Assembly: GCF_014204865.1 (NCBI RefSeq)
Contig: NZ_JACHMG010000001.1
Span: 7,776,501 to 7,840,500, forward strand
Origin: Amycolatopsis jiangsuensis
GTDB taxonomy: Bacteria; Actinomycetota; Actinomycetes; Mycobacteriales; Pseudonocardiaceae
DNA length: 64,000 bases
Direction: 5' to 3'
How positions within the stretch are numbered: position 1 is the first letter of the stretch; every line of letters begins with the position of its first letter. Below, in pieces: positions 7,424-15,762 of the stretch. Position numbers and translations under genes: made by a program. The notes beneath the pieces were generated by a model. That model was not told where the DNA came from. It did no database searches and was given only the letters and a program-made list of their open reading frames with translations.

Positions 7424-8629
7424 GTGCAGAACGGCGCCACAGACGAGCTCTGGTCGCGGCGCCGCTCATTGACGGACGTGTGGAACAAGTTCTTCGGCGG
7501 CGGTACGGAACCCGACGCGTCGCTGCCGCCGGAGATCGGGGAGAGCTGGCGCCGGGCCCGCGGGGGCGAGCTGCAGGACTGCGCGACAACGGGTGCGCCG
7601 GTCGCTTCCCCTCTTGTCGACTGTCGGAAACCGGTGGAGCGGGCGCTGCGTGAGGTCGCCGACGACACCGGGTTCCTGGTGGCACTGGCGGGGCCTGACG
7701 CGCGGCTCGTGGCGGTCCACGCCGGTGGCCGGATGGCGAAGGCCGCGAGGCGGCTCAACGTCGTGGACGGGACGCTGTGGAGCGAAGGTGCCATGGGCAC
7801 GAACGCTGTCGCGCTGACCCTGGGCTCCGGCCGGGCCTCCGACGTCTTCACCGCACAGCACGCCAACGAGGTCCTGCACGAGTGGACGTGCTGGGCGTTC
7901 CCGGTCAAGGACCCGCGCACCGGCGTCGTCACCGGAGCACTGGACATCTCGGCGCCCTGGCGGAACCGCTCCGGTACAGGGCTGGCGCTGGCTCGTACGC
8001 TCGCGGCGCTGATCGAGCTGCGGCTGGCCGAGCTTCCTGCTGCTCCCGTGGCGCGCGCTGTCCTCGAGCTGAGAGTGCTGGGGCATCCGCGCGCGGCGGT
8101 GAATGGGCGGGAGGTGCGGTTGTCTCCGCGCCAGTTCGAGATCCTCACGGTCCTCGCCCTCCGCCCGGACGGCGTCGACCTGCACCGGCTGCACGCCGAT
8201 CTCTACGGCGACCAGCCCGTGACGGCAGTCACGCTGCGAGCCGAACTGTCCAAGCTGCGGCGCACCCTCGGGCCGGGTGTTCTGGCGTCCCACCCGTACC
8301 GCCTGGAATCCGACGTCCGGTGCGACTTGTCCGACCAGCTCGGGCACCTCGCCCGGGGGCGACTGCGGGAAGCGCTGACTTTGCAGCGCGGCGACTTGTT
8401 CGCCACCTCCGAGGCCCCGTTCCTCCGGACTATGCGCGACGAGGCGCAGACCTCGCTGCGCACCGCGGTGCTGGTGTCGGGCAGCCCAGCTGAACTCGTG
8501 CGCTACGCGGAGGCGTTCCCGGACGACATCGAGGTCCTGGAACGCGGATGTGCCCGCGTTCCGTCCAGCTCGCCCGAGCACGCGGTGCTCGCGGGGAAGC
8601 TCCACGCGGCACTGGCCGACCAGATCTGA
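7424..8629 (+). CDS. GAF-domain transcriptional regulator next to aldehyde dehydrogenase
   Basis: A 401-residue regulator. The N-terminal half is an AcoR-type GAF sensor (SWRRARGG, then VVDGTLWSEGAMGTNAVALT and HANEVLHEWTCWAFPVKDP). It has no AAA+ domain. The C-terminal half begins LELRVLGHPRAAVNGREVRL and has a winged-helix segment (LSPRQFEILTVLALRPDGVD, then LRAELSKLRRTLG). Proteins of this build are commonly found beside aldehyde dehydrogenase genes in actinobacteria, so it probably controls the gene at 8717, sensing an alcohol or aldehyde. GTG start with GGAGG 8 bases upstream. It likely dimerises and acts without sigma-54 because the ATPase is missing. Confidence 0.87.
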   Translation: MQNGATDELWSRRRSLTDVWNKFFGGGTEPDASLPPEIGESWRRARGGELQDCATTGAPVASPLVDCRKPVERALREVADDTGFLVALAGPDARLVAVHAGGRMAKAARRLNVVDGTLWSEGAMGTNAVALTLGSGRASDVFTAQHANEVLHEWTCWAFPVKDPRTGVVTGALDISAPWRNRSGTGLALARTLAALIELRLAELPAAPVARAVLELRVLGHPRAAVNGREVRLSPRQFEILTVLALRPDGVDLHRLHADLYGDQPVTAVTLRAELSKLRRTLGPGVLASHPYRLESDVRCDLSDQLGHLARGRLREALTLQRGDLFATSEAPFLRTMRDEAQTSLRTAVLVSGSPAELVRYAEAFPDDIEVLERGCARVPSSSPEHAVLAGKLHAALADQI

Positions 8630-8716
8630 CGCCCGCCGCCAACGTTTCACCAACCTCGGTTGCCCTTGACTTCTCGGATCGACGGCACAGTGCTGTCCCG
8701 ATCGAGGAGGAATGTC

Positions 8717-10225
8717 ATGACAACGACGTCGCAGCCGGTTGCGTCACCCACGTCGGCGGCGCGGAGTTTTCTGGCCCGGGCGGGCAAACTGCTCATCGAC
8801 GGCCGCTTTGTCGACGCGGCAGGCGGGCAGACGTTCGCCTCCGTGGACCCCGGCAACGGCGAGGTACTCGCCCAGGTCGCCGAAGCCCGGGAACACGACG
8901 TCGATCTGGCCGTCGCCGCGGCGCGCCGCGCGCTCGACGGCCCGTGGGGGCGGATGTCCCCGTCGGAGCGTGGACGGCTGGTTCACCGCATCGGTGACTT
9001 GATCTCCGAGCACGCCGAGGAGCTCGCCGAGCTTGAGTCGCTCGACAACGGCAAGCCCTACACCGCCGCGCTGGGCGTCGAAGTCCCGTTGTCCGCGGAC
9101 ATGTTCTGGTACATGGCGGGCGCCGCGACGCGGCTCAACGGGGCTTCGGTGGCCCCGTCGGTGCCCTACATGCCTGGGCAGGAGTTCCACGCCTACACCG
9201 TGCGCGAGCCGGTCGGTGTCGTAGGCCAGATCATCCCGTGGAACGTACCGCTGCTGATGGTCGCCTGGAAGCTCGCACCGGCGCTCGCGACGGGCAACAC
9301 GGTGGTGCTCAAGCCGGCGGAGCAGACACCGCTCACGGCGCTGCGGGTAGGCGAGCTGTTGCACGAAGCCGGTCTCCCGGACGGTGTAGTGAACATCGTC
9401 CCGGGCTTTGGCGAAGCCGCGGGCGCGCATTTGGCCGCACACGAAGGCGTCGACAAGATCGCGTTCACGGGCTCGACCGAGGTTGGCAAGTCCATTGTCC
9501 GAGCGGCGTCGGGCAACCTCAAGCGGGTTTCACTGGAGCTGGGTGGCAAGTCGCCGAACATCGTGCTGGCGGACGCGGACGTCGACGCGGCGATTGCGGG
9601 TGCCTCGCTGGGGATCTTCTACAACCAGGGCGAGGTGTGCTCGGCGGGCAGCCGGCTGTACGTGCACGAGTCGCAGTTCGACCGTGTGGTCGAAGGAATC
9701 GCGCAGCACGCGCGGTCTATCAAGGTCGGCTATGGGATGGACCCGGAATCCGAGATGGGACCAGTGGTTTCGCGTGAGCAGCACGACCGCGTCGGCCACT
9801 ACCTCGGTCTGGGCCGTGAGGCGGGCGGTGGCGCTACGATCGCCGGTGGGCACCTGATGGACCGCGCGGGCTATTTCGTCGAGCCCACGGTTATCTCGGC
9901 GCCGCACGCGGACCACCCGGTGGTGCGCGAGGAGATCTTCGGCCCCGTGCTGGCCGCGCTGCCGTTCAGCGACCTCGACGACCTGGCCCGTCAGGCCAAC
10001 GACACCGTCTACGGACTGGCCGCCGGAGTCTGGACGAGTGACCTGTCGGCCGCACACAAACTGGCCCGCCGCTTGAAAGCCGGCACGGTGCACGTGAACA
10101 CCTACCACGTGTTCGCGGCGGAGCTGCCCTTCGGCGGGTACAAGCAGAGCGGGTGGGGCCGCGAGAAGGGCGACGAGGTCCTGCAACAGTACCTGGAAAC
10201 CAAGAGCGTGGTCGTCGCGCTCTGA
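8717..10225 (+). CDS. Aldehyde dehydrogenase, NAD-dependent
   Basis: A full-length 502-residue enzyme that oxidises aldehydes to acids. Visible are the cofactor segment GQIIPWNVPLLM, the GSTEVGK loop, catalytic Glu274 (LELGGKSPN) and nucleophile Cys308 (NQGEVCSAGSR). ATG start with GAGGAGG 6 bases upstream; an imperfect palindrome CAACCTCGGTTG and TTGACT lie in the 87-bp promoter region. It ends 35 bases before a perfect 14-bp hairpin and stands alone beside the GAF regulator that probably controls it. It is a second, different aldehyde dehydrogenase from the one at 1-1148. Confidence 0.96.
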   Translation: MTTTSQPVASPTSAARSFLARAGKLLIDGRFVDAAGGQTFASVDPGNGEVLAQVAEAREHDVDLAVAAARRALDGPWGRMSPSERGRLVHRIGDLISEHAEELAELESLDNGKPYTAALGVEVPLSADMFWYMAGAATRLNGASVAPSVPYMPGQEFHAYTVREPVGVVGQIIPWNVPLLMVAWKLAPALATGNTVVLKPAEQTPLTALRVGELLHEAGLPDGVVNIVPGFGEAAGAHLAAHEGVDKIAFTGSTEVGKSIVRAASGNLKRVSLELGGKSPNIVLADADVDAAIAGASLGIFYNQGEVCSAGSRLYVHESQFDRVVEGIAQHARSIKVGYGMDPESEMGPVVSREQHDRVGHYLGLGREAGGGATIAGGHLMDRAGYFVEPTVISAPHADHPVVREEIFGPVLAALPFSDLDDLARQANDTVYGLAAGVWTSDLSAAHKLARRLKAGTVHVNTYHVFAAELPFGGYKQSGWGREKGDEVLQQYLETKSVVVAL

Positions 10226-10234
10226 GCAAGCCGG

Positions 10235-10273
10235 CCGGCGGGTGCGGTGCTCCGAAGGGACCGCACCCGCCGG
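10235..10273. terminator. Bidirectional terminator hairpin
   Basis: A perfect 14-bp stem (CCGGCGGGTGCGGT at 10235-10248 with its complement at 10260-10273) and an 11-base loop sit between convergent genes: the aldehyde dehydrogenase ending at 10225 and the SDR ending at 10276. There is no U-tract, as is usual for high-GC actinobacterial terminators. Confidence 0.75.
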
Positions 10274-10275
10274 GC

Positions 10276-11009
10276 TCACCAGGCGACGGTCTCGCTGTCG
10301 TTGAAGAAGCTTCCGCTGGTCCCGTCGTCCGCGAGGAGCGCGGCGTAGACGATCACCTCGACGCCCTCTTCCACCGTGCGGCTGCCCTTCCCCCGGTCAT
10401 GTCCGTGTTGACGTAGCCGGGTGTCACGGAGTTGATCTTGACGTGGGCCAGTGCGGGATCGGCTTCGAACGCGGCCGCGAAGTGGATGGTGGCCATGTTG
10501 AGCGCGGCTTTCGAGCTCGAGTAGGCCAAGCGCAGGCTGCCATCGCCGCCGAAGTCGTGGCCCGAGGCCGTCATCGTCAACGACGCTGTGGTGCTGGCGA
10601 CGTTGACGATCCGAGGTGCGGCCGATTGCGCGAGCAGCGGCAGGCAAGCGTGGATGAGGTCCACCGAGCCGAACAGATTGGTGGCGAAGACCGGTTCCAT
10701 GATCTTCGAGGTAATCTCCGCGGCCGGGATCTCCATCGTGCGCCCCGCGTTGTTGACGAGGACGTCCAGGCCGCGCCCGGCGGCATCGATCCACTTGACC
10801 GCGCGAATGATGCTGTCGCTGTCGGAGACGTCGAGCTGGACTGCTTCGACCGATCCGCCCTCGCCGCTGATTTCCCGGGCCGCCCGTTCGCCTGCGGCGA
10901 GGTCGCGCGCGCCGAGGTAGACGAAGACACCTTCGCCGGCGAGCCGGCGTGCGGCTTCCCGCCCCAGGCCTCGGTTCGCGCCGCTGATCAGCGCCACCGC
11001 TGGGTGCAT
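10276..11009 (-). pseudogene. SDR oxidoreductase with a single-base frameshift
   Basis: The first part reads as a classical SDR: SGANRGLG (9-16), NNAG (86-89), Ser139, Tyr163 and Lys167 (YSSSK), through TPGYVNTDMTG. At the G5 run (plus-strand C5 at 10390-10394) the frame shifts, and the expected C-terminus (GSRTVEEGVEVIVYAALLA...SGSFF) continues in another frame to a stop at 10276. Restoring one base would give about 244 residues, the normal length. Because the downstream frame is fully conserved, this is a very recent mutation or a homopolymer sequencing error. It is the last gene of the hydrolase-CMD-SDR operon. RBS AAAGGAA. Confidence 0.85.
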
Positions 11010-11090
11010 GGTCGTGGTTCCTTTCGCGATCGTCGTGGCGTGGCGGGGTGCCGGTGAGCGCGGATTCGCACCCCGCTCGCCACTTCGACG

Positions 11091-11495
11091 CTACTCGTCC
11101 GTAGCTGTCTGCTGCCTTTCGTCGGCCACTTTCTTGATCACGTCTCGTGCCACGCGGAAGCTGTCGAGCGCCGCCGGAACACCGCAGTAGATCGCGGCCT
11201 GCAAAAGGACTTCCTTGATCTGGTCTGGGGTCAGGCCGTTGTTGAGCGCCCCGCGCACGTGTGTGGCCAGCTCATGCGGCCGGTTGAGCGCCGTCAGCAT
11301 CGCCAGGTTCAGCATGCTCCGGTGCGCGTGCTCGAGCCCGGGCCGGTTCCAGACGTCGCCCCAGCAGTACTGCGTGACCAGCTCCTGCAGGTCCATGGAG
11401 AACTCGTCGGCGGCCGCGAGCGAAGCGTCGACGTAGGCGTCGCCCAGCACCTTGCGACGCGTCGCCAGACCGGCGTCGAACAGTTCTTGGTTCAT
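11091..11495 (-). CDS. Carboxymuconolactone decarboxylase (CMD) family protein
   Basis: A 134-residue AhpD-like helical protein close to 4-carboxymuconolactone decarboxylase: it starts LFDAGLATRRKVLGDAYVDA, has WGDVWNRPGL, and ends with HVRGALNNGLTPDQIKEVLL and AAIYCGVPAALDSF. The CxxC of peroxidatic AhpD is absent, as in PcaC-type decarboxylases. It follows the alpha/beta hydrolase by 34 bp. A decarboxylase beside an enol-lactonase-like hydrolase mirrors the pcaC/pcaD (or fused pcaL) pair of the beta-ketoadipate pathway, but the companion pca genes are missing, so a related lactone pathway is inferred. Confidence 0.88.
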   Translation of the reverse strand: MNQELFDAGLATRRKVLGDAYVDASLAAADEFSMDLQELVTQYCWGDVWNRPGLEHAHRSMLNLAMLTALNRPHELATHVRGALNNGLTPDQIKEVLLQAAIYCGVPAALDSFRVARDVIKKVADERQQTATDE

Positions 11496-11529
11496 CGGTG
11501 AACTCTCTTTCTGCGTTGTACTCGGTGGG

Positions 11530-12372
11530 TCAGGGCCGGCCGTCCACCGCGATGAGATGGTCGGCCAGGTGAGCGGCGACCTCGGCGGGGCGTTCGAGCG
11601 CGCTCAGGTGTGCGGCCTCGAGGTACTCGAGGCGGGAGTGCGGCGCCAGCTTCGCGATCAGCTCCATGGCGGCCGGTGGGGAGGCGGTGTCCCGTGAGCC
11701 GGCGAGCACCAAGATGGGCACGGGGACACCATCGAGGGTTTCGGTCACGTCGAACCGGCCCAGTGCCTGCCACGACTCCGACCATCGGGCCGGGGACGTG
11801 TTCGCCAAGGCCTGTCGGAGGTACTCGTTGACCTCATCGGCAGCGGTCGGTGACGACACCCACCGATCGAGGGTTGGCTTGACCTGAGCGGGGACTCCCT
11901 CGTCCCGTCCGCGGGCGGCGCGTTCGTCCATCACGTCCCGCGGGAATTTCGTCGAGGTACCCAGCAACGCAAGGGATGCGAACTGCTCGGGGGCGGCCAC
12001 AGCTGCGGCTTGCGCCACCGCGCCGCCCAGCGACAACCCGACGACGTGGGTGCGCGCGGCTCCCACCTGCTGCGTGACGGCGATCAGGTCGGCGGCGAGC
12101 TGATCGATCGACGCGATGGGTTCCGTCGCTGCGGCACCGTGGCCACGCAAGTCGTAGCTCACCAGTGTGGCGTTGAGCCCGGCAGGCGGCAGCAGTTCCG
12201 CCAACCGGTACACCGTTCGCGACCACGCGTGGCGGTCGAGCAGTGCCGAGTGGACGAAGACCACGGCGGTGCCGGTCTGCACCGGCCCGGCGTGGATCCG
12301 GCTGACCGACGTTCGGTGACCGTTGACCACCATCGGATTGTCATCGGGAAATCGAGGCCAGGAAGCGCTCAC
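11530..12372 (-). CDS. Alpha/beta hydrolase (enol-lactonase-like)
   Basis: A 280-residue alpha/beta hydrolase with nucleophile elbow GLSLGG, acid in GSRDTASPP, His in AAHLSAL and a FVHSALLDRHAW oxyanion segment. It may cleave a lactone, ester or carbon-carbon bond; adjacency to a CMD decarboxylase points to an enol-lactonase-type reaction. The GTG start at 12372 lies 6 bases after a -10 box (TACGTT), so the transcript is predicted to be leaderless and no Shine-Dalgarno is seen. It is the first gene of the operator-controlled hydrolase-CMD-SDR operon. Confidence 0.9.
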   Translation of the reverse strand: MSASWPRFPDDNPMVVNGHRTSVSRIHAGPVQTGTAVVFVHSALLDRHAWSRTVYRLAELLPPAGLNATLVSYDLRGHGAAATEPIASIDQLAADLIAVTQQVGAARTHVVGLSLGGAVAQAAAVAAPEQFASLALLGTSTKFPRDVMDERAARGRDEGVPAQVKPTLDRWVSSPTAADEVNEYLRQALANTSPARWSESWQALGRFDVTETLDGVPVPILVLAGSRDTASPPAAMELIAKLAPHSRLEYLEAAHLSALERPAEVAAHLADHLIAVDGRP

Positions 12373-12378
12373 CCGCTG

Positions 12379-12433
12379 AACGTAGCAAGCCGCAGCCAGG
12401 TAGTCAACCGGTTGACTACCTGGCTGCGGCTTG
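12379..12433 (-). promoter_or_regulatory. Leaderless promoter inside a 48-bp perfect palindrome
   Basis: A perfect 48-bp palindrome spans 12386-12433 (two 24-base arms), with core GTCAACCGGTTGAC identical to the operator at 2971. On the minus strand TTGACT (12402-12407), 17 bp, TACGTT (12379-12384) forms a near-consensus promoter whose start point falls on the GTG of the hydrolase. The repressor would occlude the -35. The long arms could also fold in RNA as a terminator for the acyl-CoA dehydrogenase upstream, so operator and terminator may be merged here. Confidence 0.85.
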
Positions 12434-12447
12434 GATTTCCTGCCTGG

Positions 12448-13509
12448 TCAGGACTGCGTCTTGTACTCCCGCAGCAGGCCACGGCTGATGATGGTCTTCT
12501 GGATTTCGCTGGTGCCCTCGCCGATGAGCAGGAACGGCGCCTCACGCATGAGCCGTTCGATCTCGTACTCCTTGGAGTAGCCGTATCCGCCGTGGATGCG
12601 GAAGGACTCCTGGGTGACCTCGGCGCAGTACTCGCTCGCGATGAGCTTGGCCATACCGGCCTCGACGTCGTTGCGCGCACCGGAGTCCTTGAGCCGGGCG
12701 GCGTTGACCATCATGAGGTGCGCGGCCTCCACCTTGGTGGCCATCTCGGCGAGTTTGAAGGCGATCGCCTGGTGCTGCGCGATCGGTTTGCCGAACGTGC
12801 TGCGCTGTTGGGCGTAGGCCACCGCGAGCTCGAACGCGCGGATCGCGATCCCGCACGCGCGGGCGGCGACGTTGACCCGGCCGACCTCGACGCCGTCCAT
12901 CATGAACGAGAAGCCCTTGCCCGGCGCCCCGCCGAGCACCTGGTCCGCCCCGATGCGGAAGCCGTCGAACACCGCCTCGGTGGTGTCCACGCCCTTGTAG
13001 CCCATCTTGTCGAGCTTGCCGGGAATCCTCAGCCCCGGGGCGACCTCGCCGAACCCGGCCGGCTTCTCGACCAGGAACGTGGTCAGGTTCTGATGCGCCT
13101 TGTCGGCGCCTTCATCGGTCTTGACCAGCAGCGCGATCAGGTTCGACGAGCCGCCGTTGGTCAGCCACATCTTCGCGCCGTCGATCACGTAGGCATCACC
13201 GTCGCGGCGGGCGCGGGTCTTGATCGCCGCCACGTCCGAGCCCAGGTCCGGCTCCGACATGGAGAAGCTGCCGCGTACCTCGCCGGTGGCCATCCGGGGC
13301 AGGAAGTGCTGCTTCTGCTCGTCCGTGCCATGCCGGGAAATCATGTGCGCCACGATGAAGTGCGTGTTGATCACGCCGGAGACGCTCATCCAGCCCCGCG
13401 CGATCTCCTCCACCACCAGCGCGTAGGTGAGCAGCGATTCACCCAGCCCGCGGCGCACGAGGTAAACGTCGCCGGTGCTGCGGTGTCGACCGCCACCGCC
13501 TGCCTGCAC
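12448..13509 (-). pseudogene. Acyl-CoA dehydrogenase, 5'-truncated
   Basis: The minus-strand frame encodes the middle and C-terminal domains of an acyl-CoA dehydrogenase: SMSEPDLGSDVAAIKTRA, MWLTNGG, RSTFGKPIAQHQAIAFKLA, and the catalytic-base region IHGGYGYSKEYEIERLMRE. Homology begins abruptly at about residue 20 (RRGLGESLL), and the roughly 80 N-terminal residues that form the first helical domain are absent. Upstream lies a stretch of unrelated gene fragments, so the 5' end was lost in a rearrangement. The last ~335 residues remain open. An active enzyme is unlikely without the N-terminal domain. Confidence 0.85.
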
Positions 13510-13569
13510 CTCGCCCGCCGGGCGGCGGATGAGGTCGATGCTCAGTCACCGGCTGGTGGCAGTGCCGAC

Positions 13570-13790
13570 TGGACGAGCAGAATGCGGCTGCGGACGGATG
13601 CCGCGCACGCGGTCCGGTGCGCACGCGAAGCCATCGGATTGCTGCTCGATACGGCCAGGGCGAGGAGCTTCGCGACGGCTCGGCTCTCGAGCGTGCCTGG
13701 CGGGACATCGAGACGGACAGTGTGCTCGCGACCGACTCGCACAGCGTGTTCGCGCTTACCCAGCTATGCGCCGAGCGCATGAAACTCTGG
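13570..13790 (+). pseudogene. Flavin monooxygenase (acyl-CoA dehydrogenase fold) C-terminal remnant
   Basis: Two frames together read as the C-terminus of a two-component flavin monooxygenase of the HpaB/HsaA type: RLRTDAAHAVRCAREAIGLL in one frame, then DGSALERAWRDIETDSVLAT with SHSVFAL in the next. One frameshift and missing N-terminal two thirds show it is a relic. It abuts the truncated acyl-CoA dehydrogenase. Confidence 0.6.
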
Positions 13791-13814
13791 GCTCGGCCGC
13801 TTCGTAGACCTCGG

Positions 13815-14051
13815 GTGCCTGGCGGGCCAGCAGGGTGGCTACGTCGCGGGAGCGCGCTACGCCGCGGCGAAAGCAGGGGTTCTGGCGCTGACCAAGGTAT
13901 TCGCTTGTCAACTCGCACTCGCGGCTGCGGTCTCCGTCGGCCGGCTGGGCTCTCCCGGCGAGGTGGCGCGCGTCACGTTCTGGCTCCGGACCGGGTCGGC
14001 TACCTCACCGGCGCGACGTTCGACATCAACGGGGGCGCGTTCATGCGGTGA
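13815..14051 (+). pseudogene. SDR C-terminal remnant
   Basis: Starts at GGQQGGYVAGARYAAAKAGV, which includes the SDR active-site YxxxK, continues through GRLGSPGEVARVTFWL and, after a frameshift, ends YLTGATFDINGGAFMR. The Rossmann half is absent. The end overlaps the convergent XRE gene stop at 14041. Confidence 0.75.
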
Positions 14052-14880
14052 GGTGCTGCGTGGCCGCGGAGAGTACATCGAGTTTGCGATGCGCGGCCGA
14101 GTCTGGTGCCGCGGAGAGGACCAGCAACCCCTGCCACCGGCCGGAGCCGAACAGCAGCTGACAGTCGAGGTCGAGCAGTCCGAGCTCAGGATGCAGGACC
14201 CGCTTGCGGTAGCCGTCGTAGTAGGTGTTGATCTCGTGTGCCCGCCAGAAACTGGCGAACTCGGCACTGGTTTCGAGCAGCGTCTCGACGATCTCCTCGG
14301 CCATCCCCCCGGGGCCTTGGTGGGAGTACGCGGCGCGCAGCTGGGCCGTGAGCGCCCGGCTGAGGTCCGTGTGGTCGCACTCGGGATAGACGTGGCGTGT
14401 CTCAGACCGGGTGAACCAGCGGTGGATCAAGCTGCGGTCGAGGCCGTCGTACGCCATCTCGTCGCCGAAGAGAGCGATCGAAAGGGGAGTCTGGGCCAGC
14501 GTTTCCGCGGCGAGGGTGGCGACCTGCGCGGGGGAGTTGCGCAGCAGATCCAGCAGACGAAGCAAACCGGGGGATACGCGCTCCTCACGCGGTGGCGCCG
14601 AAGGTGCTTGCCGCCCGGCCAGTCCGAACAGGTGGTCACGTTCCTGAGCGGACAGCCCGAGGCCGTCAGCGATCGATTTGAGCACGCTTTCGGACGGCGC
14701 AGGACCGCGGCCCTGCTCAAGCCGTGCGTAATAGTCCGTCGACATTCCACTCAGCATGGCCACCTCCTCACGCCGCAGTCCGGGGGTACGACGGCGAGGT
14801 CCATGTGGCAGGCCGACGTCGGCGGGCTGGAGCACGCCGCGCCGACTGCGCAGGAAATCGGCCAGCTGGGTTCGGTCCAC
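14041..14880 (-). CDS. XRE/MmyB-type helix-turn-helix regulator
   Basis: 279 residues: an N-terminal XRE domain (LADFLRSRRGVLQPADVGL, RTPGLRREEVAMLSGMSTDY YARLEQGRGPAPSESVL) followed by the MmyB-like ligand-binding domain typical of actinobacterial SDR-linked regulators (TAQLRAAYSHQGPGG, FASFWRAHEI, LDLDCQLLFGSG). Start GTG at 14880, which gives the usual VDRTQLADFL beginning. It lies 120 bp downstream of the SDR at 15001 on the same strand and probably regulates it, as in the common MmyB-SDR pairing, though those pairs are usually divergent. Confidence 0.88.
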   Translation of the reverse strand: MDRTQLADFLRSRRGVLQPADVGLPHGPRRRTPGLRREEVAMLSGMSTDYYARLEQGRGPAPSESVLKSIADGLGLSAQERDHLFGLAGRQAPSAPPREERVSPGLLRLLDLLRNSPAQVATLAAETLAQTPLSIALFGDEMAYDGLDRSLIHRWFTRSETRHVYPECDHTDLSRALTAQLRAAYSHQGPGGMAEEIVETLLETSAEFASFWRAHEINTYYDGYRKRVLHPELGLLDLDCQLLFGSGRWQGLLVLSAAPDSAAHRKLDVLSAATQHLTA

Positions 14881-15000
14881 GGCGACGATTATCCCACCGC
14901 GCCGGGGGCTGCGCTGCCGGGAGTCCATACTCGGCCACGGCATCGCGAGCTGTCCGGCAATCCGCGTACGACAGCGGACTCCCGGACAGCTCGCCGAGGT

Positions 15001-15762
15001 TCAGAGGTTCATGCCGCCGGACACTTCGATGCGCTGTGCGGTGACCCACCCGTTGTCTGGCGCGAGCAGGCTTGCAATGGCGGCACCGATGTCGTCCGGC
15101 TCGCCCACTCGGCCGAGCGCGGCCTGGGCGCCGACCACTTCGCGGAACTTCTCGTTGTCACGCATTTGCCCACCGCCGAAGTCTGTGGCGATCGGGCCCG
15201 GAGCGACGGTGTTGACCGTGATCCGGCGTTGTCCCAGCTCGTGGGCGAGGTACCTGGAGTACGTGTCGATCGCGCTCTTCGCCGCGGCGTAGATGGACAT
15301 GTCGCCCGTGACCATCCGGGTGACTGCGCTGGTCAGGTTGACGATGCGCCCGCCGTCGGCCAGCAGGGGCAGCAGTGCCTGGGTGAGGAAAACGACGCCC
15401 TTGAAGTGCAGGTCGATCATCTGGTCGAAGGCTTCCTCAGTCGCTTTACCAGTCGGGGTCGGTACGATCGAACCGGCGTTGTTGACGAGGAAGTCGAAGC
15501 TGTCGCGGTTCCAGCGCGTGGACAGTTCCTGCCGGACTGACTCGGCGAAACCGGCGAAGTTGTCGAACTCGGTCGTGTCCAGGCGCAGGGCAACCGCCGT
15601 GCGTCCTCGTGCCTCGAGGGCTTCTACAGCCGCCGCGGCTTCGTCCTTGCCGGACCGATAGGTGATGATCGCGTCCACGTCGGTCTCGGCGAGTTTGAGC
15701 GCCGTGGCTCGCCCCAGACCGCGGTTGCCGCCGGTGACGAGGGCGATGGCGCGATTGCTCAT
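15001..15762 (-). CDS. SDR family oxidoreductase
   Basis: An intact 253-residue classical SDR: TGGNRGLG (10-17), NNAG (94-97), Ser145, Tyr158 and Lys162 (YAAAK) and the C-terminal VTAQRIEVSGG signature, where substitution of the usual TG by TAQ is mild. It resembles SDRs that MmyB regulators control. Start ATG at 15762 with AGGAGA upstream. Substrate unknown. Confidence 0.93.
   Translation of the reverse strand: MSNRAIALVTGGNRGLGRATALKLAETDVDAIITYRSGKDEAAAAVEALEARGRTAVALRLDTTEFDNFAGFAESVRQELSTRWNRDSFDFLVNNAGSIVPTPTGKATEEAFDQMIDLHFKGVVFLTQALLPLLADGGRIVNLTSAVTRMVTGDMSIYAAAKSAIDTYSRYLAHELGQRRITVNTVAPGPIATDFGGGQMRDNEKFREVVGAQAALGRVGEPDDIGAAIASLLAPDNGWVTAQRIEVSGGMNL

Noticed and set aside
8646..8668. 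CAACCTCGGTTG upstream of the aldehyde dehydrogenase as another copy of the shared operator
   Set aside because: The half-sites have extra spacing and lack the flanking GT/AC, so it does not match the GTCAACCGGTTGAC sites.
10276..11009. Programmed frameshifting in the SDR gene
   Set aside because: SDR genes do not use it and the site is a plain G5 run; mutation or sequencing error is simpler.
12010..13782. 590-residue plus-strand frame opposite hydrolase and acyl-CoA dehydrogenase
   Set aside because: Shadow of the minus-strand genes with no recognisable domain.
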